DNA of 64,000 nt, taken from Rhodopirellula islandica (GTDB taxonomy: Bacteria > Planctomycetota > Planctomycetia > Pirellulales > Pirellulaceae). The stretch covers positions 1 to 64,000 of the forward strand of contig NZ_LECT01000028.1 in assembly GCF_001027925.1 (NCBI RefSeq). The letters run 5' to 3'. The notes under the pieces were generated by a model that ran no database searches, had not been told where the DNA came from, and worked only from the letters and a program-made list of their open reading frames with translations. The position numbers were made by a program, and so were the translations under genes. Positions within the stretch are counted from its first letter, which is position 1; the number at the start of each line of letters is the position of its first letter. Shown in pieces: positions 26,463 through 36,803 of the stretch.

Positions 26463-27734
26463 CTAGCGAATCAGGTACAGCAGTGGGAACAGGTAGATCC
26501 AGATCAAGTCGACGATGTGCCAGTACAGGCCGACGTAATCAACTGGGCCAAAGTAGTGTCGATTGAAGTCTTGGCGGATCGCACGGATCAACAGCCAAAC
26601 CAGCACACCGATCCCAGCCAAAATGTGAATCGCGTGAACACCGGTCATGCAGTAGTAAATCCCAAAGAACACACCGGCTTGTCGTGGTGTGTTGACGTTA
26701 CCTGGGATAGTGGAGATCCCCGCGTCACTGGTGGATGAATCCTTCAGAATCTTGCCTTCAGCCATGGTTTGCTGAGTCTGTTCCGCGACCACCAAGTCCT
26801 TCAGACCGGTGTTGGTTTCGTTTTCAGCGAGCAGCTTCACCGCCGCGTAGTCATCGCCCAAAGGCGTTTGGACCATGTTGGCGTCGGATTCGTCCGCGAC
26901 TTCTTCTGCATGATCAACGGTCGCCACGGCGTGCGAATGATCTGCGTCGCCGTGTTCCGCATCGGCATGATCGCCAGCTGCAGCGACATGCTCATCACCA
27001 TGATGCTCGCCACCGGACTCCAGAATCGTGCCCAGTCCAACGCCCCCGAAGAAGCTCAAAGCGACGACCAACAGTGGCTTCGCACAAGCGTACTGAAAGG
27101 CATTGCCCGAGATTTTCGAGACAACCAACCAAATGAAGACGCCCGCTGCGATCAACGCAAACGGAGCACACAGGAAATACAAACTGTTCGTCAGGAAGAA
27201 CGCCGTCGACTCCGAGAAGCCGTGCAACTCCACCATCTGAGCGGCGGTCGGGTGCTCGTTGGCAGCACTGTAGAAATACGTTCCCGGCGGCAGCAATCCC
27301 ATGCCCCATTTGTGCGAGTATTCAATCGACTTCACACCCAGGAAGACCATCGCACAGGACAGCGTGGTCGCGATCAACGCGACCAACTTCTTGTGCTCTT
27401 CCGTTTGGGAACAGCGAACGGCCCACGCCATCGTCAGCGAACTGAATAGCAGCACACCGGTGTTGATCGCACCCAATTTCGTGTTCAGGAACTGGCTGCA
27501 ACCCTCGAAGACTTCCGGTCGAAGCATTCGGAGGATGGCGTACGCACAGAACATTCCACTGAAGAACAAAATCTCCGTGACCAGGAACAACCAAATGCCC
27601 AGCTTGCCGCTGTCAAATTGCTGTTCGGGGGTCTCGAAATGGTGCGCCAACCAAGATGGATGATCGTGATCGTGCCCATGCGAATCATCCGCGTGAGCAT
27701 CGGTTGGTGAAGATACGGAGTCGATCGTTGCCAT
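26463..27734 (-). CDS. coxC: cytochrome c oxidase subunit III with large His/acidic insertion
   Basis: 423 residues, about twice the usual length. Subunit III signatures are GIWLFLVTEILFFSGMFCAY near residue 45, GVHAIHILAGIGVLVWL near 365 and YWHIVDLIWIYLFPLLYL at the end. The N-terminal tail is His/Asp-rich (DAHADDSHGHDHDHPSW). Between the penultimate and final helix groups lies an insertion of about 115 residues (roughly 230-345), starting with a His-rich stretch (GGEHHGDEHVAAAGDHAD) and continuing as a polar segment. The insertion is in frame and free of stops, so it is not a frameshift artefact. It sits between coxA and coxD in a continuous operon. Confidence 0.93.
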   Translation of the reverse strand: MATIDSVSSPTDAHADDSHGHDHDHPSWLAHHFETPEQQFDSGKLGIWLFLVTEILFFSGMFCAYAILRMLRPEVFEGCSQFLNTKLGAINTGVLLFSSLTMAWAVRCSQTEEHKKLVALIATTLSCAMVFLGVKSIEYSHKWGMGLLPPGTYFYSAANEHPTAAQMVELHGFSESTAFFLTNSLYFLCAPFALIAAGVFIWLVVSKISGNAFQYACAKPLLVVALSFFGGVGLGTILESGGEHHGDEHVAAAGDHADAEHGDADHSHAVATVDHAEEVADESDANMVQTPLGDDYAAVKLLAENETNTGLKDLVVAEQTQQTMAEGKILKDSSTSDAGISTIPGNVNTPRQAGVFFGIYYCMTGVHAIHILAGIGVLVWLLIRAIRQDFNRHYFGPVDYVGLYWHIVDLIWIYLFPLLYLIR

Positions 27735-27868
27735 GAGCGGTGGGCCGACGTGTGAACTGATTCAAAACGGAAAGCGGCACCAATCCGATGCCGCGGGATT
27801 TATAACAAGTGCCCCCGAACGTCGCACGATCCATCAAGATGGACAATTCGACGCAGGGCAGATCTCAA

Positions 27869-29611
27869 CTACTTTTGGCCGCCAGCATGGGCGGGAACTT
27901 CATCAGGCGTGGACTCAGGAACCAGTTTGCGTTCTGGCTCCGTCATGACGTATCGCTCGTTCTCAGCGTCCCATTCCAGATTGTGGAAATCGTATGGATC
28001 GCCAACAACGGGTGGACGTTCAAAGTTGTAGTACGGCGGTGGGCTGGTGCATTGCCATTCCAACGTCACGCCACCCCAGGGGTTGGCAGGGGCACGACGG
28101 CCTTTGGCCAGCGAAACCATCAGCACGATGAACGCATACAGCAAACCAACTCCGAGCAACAAAGCACCAAACGTGCTGAGCTGATGCAAGAACGCGAACT
28201 CGGGATCGTAAGTCGCGTAACGACGAGGCATCCCGCGGCTGCCCAAGACGAACTGTGGCAAGAAGGTGCCATTGAATCCGAGGAAGACCAACAGGGAGGC
28301 AATTCGCCCGTGAGTTTCGTTGTAGAGCTTCCCGACCATCTTCGGCCACCAGTGGAACACACCACCGAGGAAAGCGATCAACGTTCCACCAACCATCACG
28401 TAGTGAAAGTGAGCGACCACAAAGTACGTGTCGTGAAGGTGCAGGTCCGTCGCCAAGGTTCCGAGGAACAAGCCGGTCAAACCGCCGATCGTGAACAAGA
28501 AGATGAACGAGATCGCGTAACACATCGGCGTCGTCAAGCTGATCGAGCCCTTGTACATCGTCGCCAACCAGTTGAACACCTTGATCGCCGACGGCACCGA
28601 AACCGTGAACGTCAACGCGGAGAACACGATGGTGGTCAACGAGCTCATGCCTGCGGTGAACATGTGGTGTCCCCAGACCAAGAAGCCCAACAGAGCAATC
28701 GCGATCGAGGAGTAGGCGATGAAGCGATAGCCAAAGATGTGCTTGTGACTGTGAACACTGATCAATTCGCTGATGATCCCGAAGGCTGGCAGAATCATGA
28801 TGTACACAGCGGGGTGACTGTAGAACCAGAAAAAGTGCTGGTAGGTCACCGGGTCGCCGTTGAATTCAGGATCAAAGATCCCGATGTGCATCGTGCGTTC
28901 TGCGATCAGCAGCAACAACGTGATCCCGAGGACGGGCGTTGCCAACACCTGAATGATGCTGGTCGCGTAAGTCGCCCACAGGAACAAAGGCATCTTGAAC
29001 CAGGTCATGCCCGGTGGACGCATCGTGTTGATCGTGACAATGAAGTTCAGACCGGTGAAGATCGAACTGAATCCCAGAATGAAGGCACCCAAGGTGGCCA
29101 AAATCACCGAGGTGTCAGTCGTTGTGCTGTAGGGCGTGTAAAACGTCCAACCGGTGTCCAACCCGCTGCTAAACAAGGCGCTCACGAAGAACAACGCCCC
29201 AAACACCCACAGATAGAAACTGCTGAGGTTCAACCGCGGAAAACCAACGTCCTTCGCACCCAGCATGACAGGCACAAGGAAGTTCCCCAGTGCCGCCGGG
29301 ATACTCGGGATGATGAACAAGAACACCATGATCGCCCCGTGCAGGGTGAACACTTGGTTGTAGATGTTGTTGCCTTCGGCGCCCGTGAACAACAATCCAT
29401 CGGGCTTCAACAGGTGCAAACGAATGGCAAGGGCTAGCAAACCACCGATTGCAAACGCGCTCACCACGCCGATCAAATACATCATCCCGATGCGTTTGTG
29501 ATCCAGCGTGAACACCCAGCTGAGGATGCCCGAGGAGTTGGTCAGGTAGTTTTCGCGTTCGGTTGGATAACCGGGGTCGCGAGCGCCCGCAGGGAGTGTT
29601 GCATTGGACAT
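27869..29611 (-). CDS. coxA: cytochrome c oxidase subunit I, A2-type (caa3)
   Basis: The 580-residue catalytic subunit of the haem-copper oxidase that reduces O2 and pumps protons. Twelve or more helices are present. Haem a ligand His is in [10 protein letters not shown]; CuB/His-Tyr site in [16 protein letters not shown]; the CuB His pair in WGHHMFTAG; haem ligands in [14 protein letters not shown]. The usual Glu of the D channel (HPEVY) is Ala, and YS precedes the His, which defines the A2 subfamily seen in Rhodothermus and Thermus caa3 enzymes. The gene follows coxB by about 100 bp. The C-terminal tail is long and hydrophilic. Confidence 0.97.
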   Translation of the reverse strand: MSNATLPAGARDPGYPTERENYLTNSSGILSWVFTLDHKRIGMMYLIGVVSAFAIGGLLALAIRLHLLKPDGLLFTGAEGNNIYNQVFTLHGAIMVFLFIIPSIPAALGNFLVPVMLGAKDVGFPRLNLSSFYLWVFGALFFVSALFSSGLDTGWTFYTPYSTTTDTSVILATLGAFILGFSSIFTGLNFIVTINTMRPPGMTWFKMPLFLWATYATSIIQVLATPVLGITLLLLIAERTMHIGIFDPEFNGDPVTYQHFFWFYSHPAVYIMILPAFGIISELISVHSHKHIFGYRFIAYSSIAIALLGFLVWGHHMFTAGMSSLTTIVFSALTFTVSVPSAIKVFNWLATMYKGSISLTTPMCYAISFIFLFTIGGLTGLFLGTLATDLHLHDTYFVVAHFHYVMVGGTLIAFLGGVFHWWPKMVGKLYNETHGRIASLLVFLGFNGTFLPQFVLGSRGMPRRYATYDPEFAFLHQLSTFGALLLGVGLLYAFIVLMVSLAKGRRAPANPWGGVTLEWQCTSPPPYYNFERPPVVGDPYDFHNLEWDAENERYVMTEPERKLVPESTPDEVPAHAGGQK

Positions 29612-29710
29612 ATTGGCGTCCCTTCTGGAGACCGTAAAACGTGTCGGTGATGGGTGTGCTTTGAAAAGGCTTCAGTCAGTTTACCGAATCAGCCTGAATC
29701 TCTAAACGAA

Positions 29711-30892
29711 TTATTCGGCGGATTCTGCTTCCGGTTCAGCCTCGGCGGCGGCCGGTTGCGACGATGCGTTGGCACTGATCGACTTCAAGTAAGCGATGAT
29801 CGAGGCAATGTCGTCGTCGCTGAGCTGCCCTTTGTAGCTCGGCATGACAGGTTGATAACCCGCGACAACCTTCGCCTTGGGTGCGAGAATCGATTCGCGA
29901 ACGTAGTTTTCATCGACGAGTTGATTCTCACCGGTGGTCAATCCGTGCTGGCTGCCGTAAACGTCCTTGAAGGACGGGCCAACCAGTTTCGAACCGTCGA
30001 CCGAGTGGCAACCGGAACAACCACGACGGCCGTAGAGCAACTCGCCCCACTCTTCCATCGAGACTTCACCGCGACTGCTGTTCGCCTTGATCCAGGCGTC
30101 CAGGTCCGCTTGCGTTTCGTGAACGACGACCACGGTTTGCATTTCGGAGTGGTTCGTGCCGCAATACTCGGCACAGTACAGGTCGAAGAACGTGTAGCCC
30201 TCGGGCGTGACTTGCACCTCTTTTTCACCATCTTCGGTTTCGATGGTGTGGACTTTGTCGTAGTCCCAGGCGGTGCCTTCGTTTTGCTTCTTCAGCTTGG
30301 CAAGTTGCTCGTCACTGATCTGTTCGCTGGCAATGGTCGGTTGGAACCACATGTAGTTGTACCGACCCGGCACAACGTCCTTCTTCACGCGAAAGGCGGG
30401 GATGAACACACTGTGAATCACGTCGGTGCTGCGCATCGACAGCTTGGTGGGTTCATCTTTGACGATGTGCAATTCGGGGTGGAACGTGCCGTTCCCGTAA
30501 TCCATCGTCCAACCCCATTTGAAGGCTTGGAGACCGATGTCGTAGGAACCTTCTGGCGGACTCCGCATGTCGAGGAACGAAATCGACCCCTGAACGAACA
30601 TCCAGACCAACAACACCGACGGCCCGATTGACCAGGTCAACTCCAGCGTTGTGTGGTGCGAAAGTTGGCTTTCAGCCTTGGTCCCGCGAGCCTTGATGTA
30701 CTTGAACAGGCACCAAACCATGAACACCATCATCGGCACGAAGAATGCCAAGCTGATGTACAGGATCAGGTCATAAACCCAATCAACTTCTTCGGCGAAC
30801 GATGAACCTTGGATGGGAAACCAAAAGTCCGCGTTTTTGTCAGCCAACAAAGTTGGAAACGTCATGGCGAGCGATTCGATTGCAGGAAACAT
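29711..30892 (-). CDS. coxB: cytochrome c oxidase subunit II with fused cytochrome c
   Basis: 393 residues. Two N-terminal helices anchor a periplasmic cupredoxin domain whose CuA site is complete (CAEYCGTNHSEM near residue 238-249). A class I cytochrome c follows, with haem motif RRGCSGCHSVDG near 298 and axial Met in YQPVMPSYKG near 345. This makes the enzyme a caa3 oxidase that can take electrons directly from the upstream complex III. The tail is Ala/Glu-rich. The start is ATG at 30892, with an internal ATG nine codons in as the alternative. It lies immediately after the sco gene in the operon. Confidence 0.96.
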   Translation of the reverse strand: MFPAIESLAMTFPTLLADKNADFWFPIQGSSFAEEVDWVYDLILYISLAFFVPMMVFMVWCLFKYIKARGTKAESQLSHHTTLELTWSIGPSVLLVWMFVQGSISFLDMRSPPEGSYDIGLQAFKWGWTMDYGNGTFHPELHIVKDEPTKLSMRSTDVIHSVFIPAFRVKKDVVPGRYNYMWFQPTIASEQISDEQLAKLKKQNEGTAWDYDKVHTIETEDGEKEVQVTPEGYTFFDLYCAEYCGTNHSEMQTVVVVHETQADLDAWIKANSSRGEVSMEEWGELLYGRRGCSGCHSVDGSKLVGPSFKDVYGSQHGLTTGENQLVDENYVRESILAPKAKVVAGYQPVMPSYKGQLSDDDIASIIAYLKSISANASSQPAAAEAEPEAESAE

Positions 30893-30959
30893 TTGAGTGA
30901 ATGATTTTCAGGTCGCAGTGGATTCGGTTGTCTGGTCTTGCTGAGGTCGCAAGCGATCG

Positions 30960-31976
30960 TCAGTCGGCATTCCCGTGCAAATGCCACTGCGTTGGTTTCA
31001 AAGGTGCCGGTTCCGATGTGCCATCGGGACCCGCGGTTGAGTTGATGTTGCCGTCAGGTGTTTCGTCGTCGGTGGCGTTGGCTGGCGAACCTTTGCGGCC
31101 TCGCCAATAAGGCAGCAACGCCAACCCGAGCAAAGTGATCGTCATCCCACCGCCCAAACGCATCAGCTTCCAAGCCTGCGGAACGTAACTGTTTTCGTTT
31201 GGGTCATAGCTGTAACACCACAGCACAAACTGATCGACGATCCCGCCCACATTGCCTTGACCAGCCTCGACCAACGCCAACTTCATCTGGTCCGGGGGAA
31301 AGGCAACGCCAAGCGAATAACGCGTGATCACACCGTCGGGTGAGACAAACGCCAGCATCGCCGGGTGAGCGTACTCTTTGGTGCGGGGGTTGTACTTGTA
31401 GGAGAAGCCCACTTCTTTGGCCAAGCGTTCCACGTTGGCCTTTGTCGTTCGTGTGAACGACCATCCCTCTTCTGCCTTCTCATGCGAAGGAACTTGTTCG
31501 ACGTATCGTTTCTTCGTGTCGCGAAGTCGTTGATCGGTTTCGGTCGGGTCGATGCTGACACTGAGCAACTGAAAATCTTCACCAATCTTCAAGTCGTCCA
31601 TCTGGTCGAGCGATTGAGCGAGCTGATTCAGTTGCACGTTGCAAAGCATCGGGCAGTTGCTGTAGTTCAGCGTCAAAATCAGCGAACGTTCACCATCGAG
31701 GTAATGACTCAGCGTGAATTGGCGGCCCTTCGAATCGATCAGCTTCATGTCGCCGGGCAGTTGATTGCCCAAACGCTGCTCCACGGTGACGTTCTCCACT
31801 CCCATTGGCACACCATCGTTCAGCAGAACCGGTGCTCCCTGTTCCATGGCCCCCGTGCTGGGCTGAGCCGACACAGGTGATCCGACGCCAGCCACGAACG
31901 CGAACATTCCGGCCACGAACACCCAACTTGCCAGTGGCAAGCGGTTGGTCATTCGGCGGGAAACGAGCGTATTCAT
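30960..31976 (-). CDS. SCO1/SenC-family copper chaperone
   Basis: A 338-residue exported protein with an N-terminal signal segment (LASWVFVAGMFAFVAGVGSPVSA) and a C-terminal anchor helix (LMRLGGGMTITLLGLALLPYW near 290). The thioredoxin-like domain has the Cu-binding CxxxC in NYSNCPMLCNVQLNQL (near 125) and the distal His in YAHPAMLAF. SCO proteins deliver copper to, or reduce, the CuA site of subunit II. The adjacent coxB with an intact CuA site fits that role. Confidence 0.93.
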   Translation of the reverse strand: MNTLVSRRMTNRLPLASWVFVAGMFAFVAGVGSPVSAQPSTGAMEQGAPVLLNDGVPMGVENVTVEQRLGNQLPGDMKLIDSKGRQFTLSHYLDGERSLILTLNYSNCPMLCNVQLNQLAQSLDQMDDLKIGEDFQLLSVSIDPTETDQRLRDTKKRYVEQVPSHEKAEEGWSFTRTTKANVERLAKEVGFSYKYNPRTKEYAHPAMLAFVSPDGVITRYSLGVAFPPDQMKLALVEAGQGNVGGIVDQFVLWCYSYDPNENSYVPQAWKLMRLGGGMTITLLGLALLPYWRGRKGSPANATDDETPDGNINSTAGPDGTSEPAPLKPTQWHLHGNAD

Positions 31977-32017
31977 AGTGGATCGCTGGGGAGGGATGGG
32001 TTGAAAGGGTCGTGGTC

Positions 32018-32314
32018 TCAGGCTTCGTCTTGCGAACCGGCCTTCTTGACCATCTTCTTCATCGCGTCTTCGACGGGAATCGTCACATTGCCCGTTTCCG
32101 GATCCACGCCGTAACGCGAAATCTCAGCGGATTGGTCCGCGAGCACCGCGTTCTGGCGGGAATACGAAGCCGATTGAACCTTGCGTTCATCGACAATGTC
32201 CGCCATCGCGAAGTACAGGACCTGGACCGCTAACACGGTAACCGCAGTGACCAAGATCGAGATCACGCTGATGACCGCGATTCGTTTGACATTGAGGTCG
32301 TCGTAGGCTGCCAT
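32018..32314 (-). CDS. small single-helix protein of the respiratory cluster
   Basis: 98 residues with one transmembrane helix (IAVISVISILVTAVTVLAVQVLYF) and a soluble tail containing GNVTIPVEDAMKKMVKKAG. I do not recognise a named family. The position between actF and sco, in the same operon, suggests an accessory subunit, perhaps comparable with the small ActG or ActH subunits known from other complexes. That assignment is a guess from context. Confidence 0.75.
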   Translation of the reverse strand: MAAYDDLNVKRIAVISVISILVTAVTVLAVQVLYFAMADIVDERKVQSASYSRQNAVLADQSAEISRYGVDPETGNVTIPVEDAMKKMVKKAGSQDEA

Positions 32315-32386
32315 GAGTAAGGATTCAGTAGAAAGGAGATGGGTGGGGTCCGAACAGCGGCAAATTGCCGCAAAACGCAGATCGGT

Positions 32387-33628
32387 TTAGAAATTTTCGA
32401 ATGCCAGCGACTCACCCAAGCGAGGGTCGCGAACCGGCACCACACGAGTTCCAGCGGCCAATTTGAGCATCAAACCCAACATCAGAGCGATCATTCCAAT
32501 CACGCAAACCAGTGTCGCAATGATTCCGGCTGCACCGCCCAAGCCCATTCCGGCTTCCGGGATGATGATCCAGTACAGGTCAACGAGGTGCAAAACCAAG
32601 ATGTAAGCCGCCCAGCAGGAAATCAGCCAAGGGCGACGCCGAACGTGGCGGCTCATCGTGCCAGCAAACGGCAATCCCCAGTGCAGGATCATCAGCACCA
32701 ACGAGACGTTGAACCACCCGTTGGTCGACCGTGTGTAGAACCAGTGAGTTTCCTCAGGGATGTTGGCGTACCAAATCAGCATGTATTGGCTGAACGAAAT
32801 GTATCCCCAGAAACAAATGAACCCGAAGATCAATTTGCCCAAATCGTGGTAGTGCTCGACCGTGACTTCGTCTCGCATCGCACCGGCTCGCTGCAGCAAA
32901 AAGCTGAACAAGCAGATCGCACAGTGCGCGGACAGAATGCTGCCGGTGAAGAGGTACACCCCGAACATGGTCGAGAACCACATTGGAGCCAGGCTCATCA
33001 CCCAATCAAACGCAGCAAACGATGTGCAGAACGAAAACGCGATGACGGCAGGGCCACTGCGAGCTTGCAGCTTTTCAGTGATCGTGATCTCGCCCGTCTC
33101 GTCTTGGCGTTGGCTACCGCGGTAATACCAGGCGGCGATGCCACACCAAACGGTCAAGTAGATGAGCGACCGAGCGACGAACCAATTGGGGTTCAACCAA
33201 CGTTCCTTTTGCTCCCAAATCGCACTCGGGATACCGTGCTCGGCTTGGTAACCCTCGGCGGACCACACATACAACGATCCAGTGTAGGCCGAGACCGCGA
33301 TGGGAATGAACAGCAATGCCAATGGAATGACCATGATCATCATCAGCTCCGCGACGCGTCGTACCACGACGCTCCATCCCGCACGCGACAGGTGCTGGAT
33401 CAAAACGAAGAACAACGACCCAATCGCAAGGGTCAGGCAGTACATGTAAGCCACCAAGTACGATGACATCCCGAATCGACCGCCGACGGCCGAGTTGGAG
33501 AAGAACGCACCGCCGACCAGTGCCACGATGCCCCCGATGATCATGGGCAACGACAACCCAGCCAAAGAGGCGGGAAGTTGAAATGCCGGGTCATCGGCAG
33601 GCTTGATAGCGACCGCTTTGTGTGACAT
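32387..33628 (-). CDS. actF: alternative complex III subunit ActF
   Basis: 413 residues from the ATG at 33628; the frame runs further upstream without support. It is a polytopic membrane protein with about ten helices, of the ActF/quinol:cytochrome c oxidoreductase quinone-binding type. Helix segments include FGMSSYLVAYMYCLTLAIGSLFFVLI, FDWVMSLAPMWFSTMFGVYLF and GFICFWGYISFSQYMLIWYANIPEET, all typical of the family. It is a quinol-site paralogue of ActC. The gene follows the actDE fusion and precedes the small 98-residue gene. Confidence 0.92.
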   Translation of the reverse strand: MSHKAVAIKPADDPAFQLPASLAGLSLPMIIGGIVALVGGAFFSNSAVGGRFGMSSYLVAYMYCLTLAIGSLFFVLIQHLSRAGWSVVVRRVAELMMIMVIPLALLFIPIAVSAYTGSLYVWSAEGYQAEHGIPSAIWEQKERWLNPNWFVARSLIYLTVWCGIAAWYYRGSQRQDETGEITITEKLQARSGPAVIAFSFCTSFAAFDWVMSLAPMWFSTMFGVYLFTGSILSAHCAICLFSFLLQRAGAMRDEVTVEHYHDLGKLIFGFICFWGYISFSQYMLIWYANIPEETHWFYTRSTNGWFNVSLVLMILHWGLPFAGTMSRHVRRRPWLISCWAAYILVLHLVDLYWIIIPEAGMGLGGAAGIIATLVCVIGMIALMLGLMLKLAAGTRVVPVRDPRLGESLAFENF

Positions 33629-33748
33629 GGGAGATGTGAGGGCTGAGACTAAGTGATGTGATGACTGGTTTGATGCCGGGTGGTCCGGCGTCGGACGCTT
33701 GCGTTTCTCGGCTGGGGCGGTTGCCCGCCTGCCGATCACAAAAGCGAC

Positions 33749-35296
33749 CTACTCGGCGTCGGCGGCTTCTGCCGCCTTGGCTGCTTCGGCTTCGGCGGCG
33801 GCTTTCAACTTCGCTTGAACGTCGGCCTGTTCTTTTTCGATCTTCGATCGCTGTGATCCCGGAACGTCTTCCAATGTCGCGTCCTGGCTGGTCTGCAACG
33901 CTCGCACATAGGCCACAATCGCCCAGCGATCCTTGGCTTTGATCTGCGAAGCGTAACCTGGCATTTTGCGGACACCGTTGGTGATCGTGCTGAACAACTT
34001 GCCGTCGGGGTAAACGTCCGAGTACAGCGTTGGGTCATGCATGTTCGACGGTGGCGTCCACGTGGTCGCCAAAATCTCTTGAGCTCGGCGATTGACCAAG
34101 CCGTTTCCGCGCCCGTTCATGCCGTGGCAGACGGAGCAGTAAATGTTGAATTGTTGTTGACCACGGGCCAGAGCTTCTTCGCTCAGCTCGAGTGGATTCT
34201 CAGTCAACCAAGGTGTGTCGTCCGCGGTCGCTGCGACCGAAGTGTTTTCGGAAGCTTCGCCGGTCTCGCCAGCAGGGGCTGGTTCCTCCGTCGCCGCTTC
34301 GTCTGCGGTCTGTTCCTCAACGGCAGGCTCTTCAGCTGCCACCTCGTCTTCTTCATCCACGGCAACATCGGATTGCAGAGCAACCAACTGAGCAGCACGT
34401 GGGGCATCGATGCTGGCCAATTCGTCCATGTCGATGCCGGTCTTGAAGTTCAAATCCCAATCCATTTCGCCGCGGCGAACGGTTCCGGGAACATCAGGAC
34501 GCATCGCGCGGCCATCGGCAAACAAACTGGTTGTTTGCTGAGCGTCTTTCGAGGGCGAAAAGTCCATGTCGGGGAAGATGTGGAAACGCGGCGAACCACT
34601 TTTGGTCACTCGCATCCGCAACACAGCCAGAGCTGGAATCGAAGACAGGCAAATCACGGTCGCCAGGGTGATCAGCAGTCCCTTGGGAATGACTTTGGAC
34701 GAGTCATCCTCGAGCACAGGCTCCACAAACTCACCGCCGAGTTCGCCCAGCAAGGCCTTCGCACCGGCTTCGTCAAATCGCGAGTCCTTGGCATCCAAGA
34801 ACAAGAAGAACGTGTCGTCCGTCGCACGATCGAATCGTGGGCTGGTGAACATCGGGTTGCTGAACCGGGGCAGACCATTCAAGGCCCACATCCCAAAGAA
34901 CGTTCCGAACGACGCCAGCAAAATCGTCAACTCAAACGTCACCGGAATGAACGCCGGCAAGGAGATGAAAGGCTTGCCCGAGATGATGTAGGGATACTGA
35001 ATGCCTTCGAACAGTTCCGTTTGACCGTTCAAGCTGATCTGCATCAACAGTGCGATCGTGGTACCAGTCAAACCCGCCGCCAAAGAGATCCATGGCAAAA
35101 TGGTGGGTTTGATTCCCAGGGCCGTGTCGATCCCGTGCACCGGGAATGGCGTGAACGCATCCGCTTTGGTGTAGCCCGCGTCGCGAACACGACGACAAGC
35201 CGCCAGCAGCGAATCGACATCCGTGAATTCGGCGACGACACCGTGGACTTTTTTGTCGTCCGCGACTGTCTTCGGTTTGGGTTGGGATTCAGTCAT
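33749..35296 (-). CDS. actDE: fused ActD (DUF3341) and ActE (monohaem cytochrome c)
   Basis: 515 residues. The first half is a DUF3341 protein as in ActD: HGVVAEFTDVDSLLAACRRVRDAGYTKADAFTPFPVHGID, then two helices (ILPWISLAAGLTGTTIALLM and IPVTFELTILLASFGTFFGM). After a Glu/Ala-rich linker (about 300-365) comes a cytochrome c domain with IYCSVCHGMNGRGNG near 388 and an axial Met region in RKMPGYASQI. In most described complexes these are two proteins. The join lies inside one uninterrupted frame, so it is a genuine gene fusion. A further helix (LLITLATVICLSSIPALAVL) links the halves. Confidence 0.93.
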   Translation of the reverse strand: MTESQPKPKTVADDKKVHGVVAEFTDVDSLLAACRRVRDAGYTKADAFTPFPVHGIDTALGIKPTILPWISLAAGLTGTTIALLMQISLNGQTELFEGIQYPYIISGKPFISLPAFIPVTFELTILLASFGTFFGMWALNGLPRFSNPMFTSPRFDRATDDTFFLFLDAKDSRFDEAGAKALLGELGGEFVEPVLEDDSSKVIPKGLLITLATVICLSSIPALAVLRMRVTKSGSPRFHIFPDMDFSPSKDAQQTTSLFADGRAMRPDVPGTVRRGEMDWDLNFKTGIDMDELASIDAPRAAQLVALQSDVAVDEEDEVAAEEPAVEEQTADEAATEEPAPAGETGEASENTSVAATADDTPWLTENPLELSEEALARGQQQFNIYCSVCHGMNGRGNGLVNRRAQEILATTWTPPSNMHDPTLYSDVYPDGKLFSTITNGVRKMPGYASQIKAKDRWAIVAYVRALQTSQDATLEDVPGSQRSKIEKEQADVQAKLKAAAEAEAAKAAEAADAE

Positions 35297-35381
35297 GAGA
35301 AAGATTTCAATGAACGGTTTTCAGTGATCAGGATTCAGCACGTCAAGGAGGCGTTGGCCGCGAATGCCGCGACCAACAAAC

Positions 35382-36803
35382 TCAGTGATCGTCCTCGTGC
35401 GAATGGTTGGCGTGAGCCATGTGCAATTCTTTGGCGAGTGTCGCCTTCGTCTCCGCCATGTTGACGATCGGCATCAAACGGCAGAACAACAGGAACAGAG
35501 TGAAGAACAATCCGAACGAACCAATCAACATGCACCAATCGACCCACGTTGGGCTGAAGTAAGCCCAAGCACTTGGCAAGTAATCTCGCGAGAGACTGGT
35601 GATCGTGATCACGAAGCGTTCAAACCACATTCCGATGTTCACAAAGATCGAAACGACAAACATGATCCAGGGTGTTGTCCGAGCTTTCTTCGACCAGAAG
35701 ATATTGGGCGAAACCACGTTGCAGGTGATCATCGTCCAGTACGCCCACCAGTAAGGACCAAAGGCCCGGTTGATGAAGGCAAATTTCTCTTCGGGGACTT
35801 GGCCGAACCAAGCGATGAAGAACTCCGTTCCGTACGCCAAACCGACGATCAAGCCGGTCGTCAGGATGATCTTGCACATGTTTTCCAAGTGCCGGATCGT
35901 GATCAGTTTTTCAATGTTGAAGATCTTCCGAGCGGGGACCATCAACGTGATCACCATCGCGAAACCGGAGAAGATAGCCCCAGCGACAAAGTAAGGCGGG
36001 AAGATCGTCGTGTGCCAACCGGGAACCTGCGAAACCGCGAAGTCAAAGGACACGATCGTGTGCACCGACAAAACCAGCGGGGCAGCGAAAGCAGCCAACA
36101 GAGCGTAAGCCTTTTCGTATCGCATCCAGTGCCGTGACGAACCACTCCAGCCCAGTGCCAGGACGCCATAAGCGGCACGCCGGATTGGATTCTTGCTGCG
36201 GTCACGGAAGGTCGCCAAATCGGGAACCATGCCCATGTACCAGAACAACAACGAGACGGTCGCGTAGGTCGAAACCGCGAACACGTCCCACAGCAGCGGG
36301 CTGCGGAATTGTGGCCACATCCAAAGGTTCAAACTGGGATAGGGTGCCAGCCAAAATGCGAGCCAAGCCCGACCGACGTGAATTCCCGGGAACGTCCCCG
36401 CACAAACCACGGCGAAAATCGTCATCGCCTCGGCCGTCCGGTTGATACTTGTTCGCCACTCTTGGCGGAACAGATACAAAATGGCACTGATCAGCGTTCC
36501 GGCGTGACCAATCCCGACCCAGAACACGAAGTTGACAATCGGCCAACCCCAGAAAATCGGTGCTCGGTTACCCCACACACCCACCCCGGTGTAGATCAGG
36601 TAAGCGATGCACAAACCCAACATGGTCGCCAAGTGAACGGAAACCAAAAACCCGATCACCCACGCACGAGACGGCGGTTGCTCGGCGATCTTGCAGACCG
36701 CTTCGGTGATCGAGTGATAATTCGTGTCGCCAAGAACCAGCGGTGCGCGCTGACCGGGCCGATCGTTCGAATTATCCAGTCCGTTTGGGATTGCGAGAGA
36801 CAT
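35382..36803 (-). CDS. actC: alternative complex III subunit ActC (NrfD-like)
   Basis: A 473-residue integral membrane protein with about ten helices, related to NrfD/PsrC quinol-binding subunits. Typical segments are [68 protein letters not shown] and [29 protein letters not shown]. It should contact menaquinol and pass electrons to the Fe-S clusters of ActB. The C-terminal tail ends in a short His/Asp run ([11 protein letters not shown]). Twenty bases before its start, the leader carries ACCTCCTTTCT, which is identical to the 3' end of typical 16S rRNA. Confidence 0.95.
   Translation of the reverse strand: MSLAIPNGLDNSNDRPGQRAPLVLGDTNYHSITEAVCKIAEQPPSRAWVIGFLVSVHLATMLGLCIAYLIYTGVGVWGNRAPIFWGWPIVNFVFWVGIGHAGTLISAILYLFRQEWRTSINRTAEAMTIFAVVCAGTFPGIHVGRAWLAFWLAPYPSLNLWMWPQFRSPLLWDVFAVSTYATVSLLFWYMGMVPDLATFRDRSKNPIRRAAYGVLALGWSGSSRHWMRYEKAYALLAAFAAPLVLSVHTIVSFDFAVSQVPGWHTTIFPPYFVAGAIFSGFAMVITLMVPARKIFNIEKLITIRHLENMCKIILTTGLIVGLAYGTEFFIAWFGQVPEEKFAFINRAFGPYWWAYWTMITCNVVSPNIFWSKKARTTPWIMFVVSIFVNIGMWFERFVITITSLSRDYLPSAWAYFSPTWVDWCMLIGSFGLFFTLFLLFCRLMPIVNMAETKATLAKELHMAHANHSHEDDH

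Noticed and set aside
27809..29437. 542-residue plus-strand frame
   Set aside because: It is antisense to coxA, which has full catalytic motifs; the frame is Gln/Arg/His-rich with no recognisable fold.
33629..33739. Longer start for ActF
   Set aside because: The extra 37 residues are basic and low-complexity, and the ATG at 33628 precedes the family-like N-terminus.
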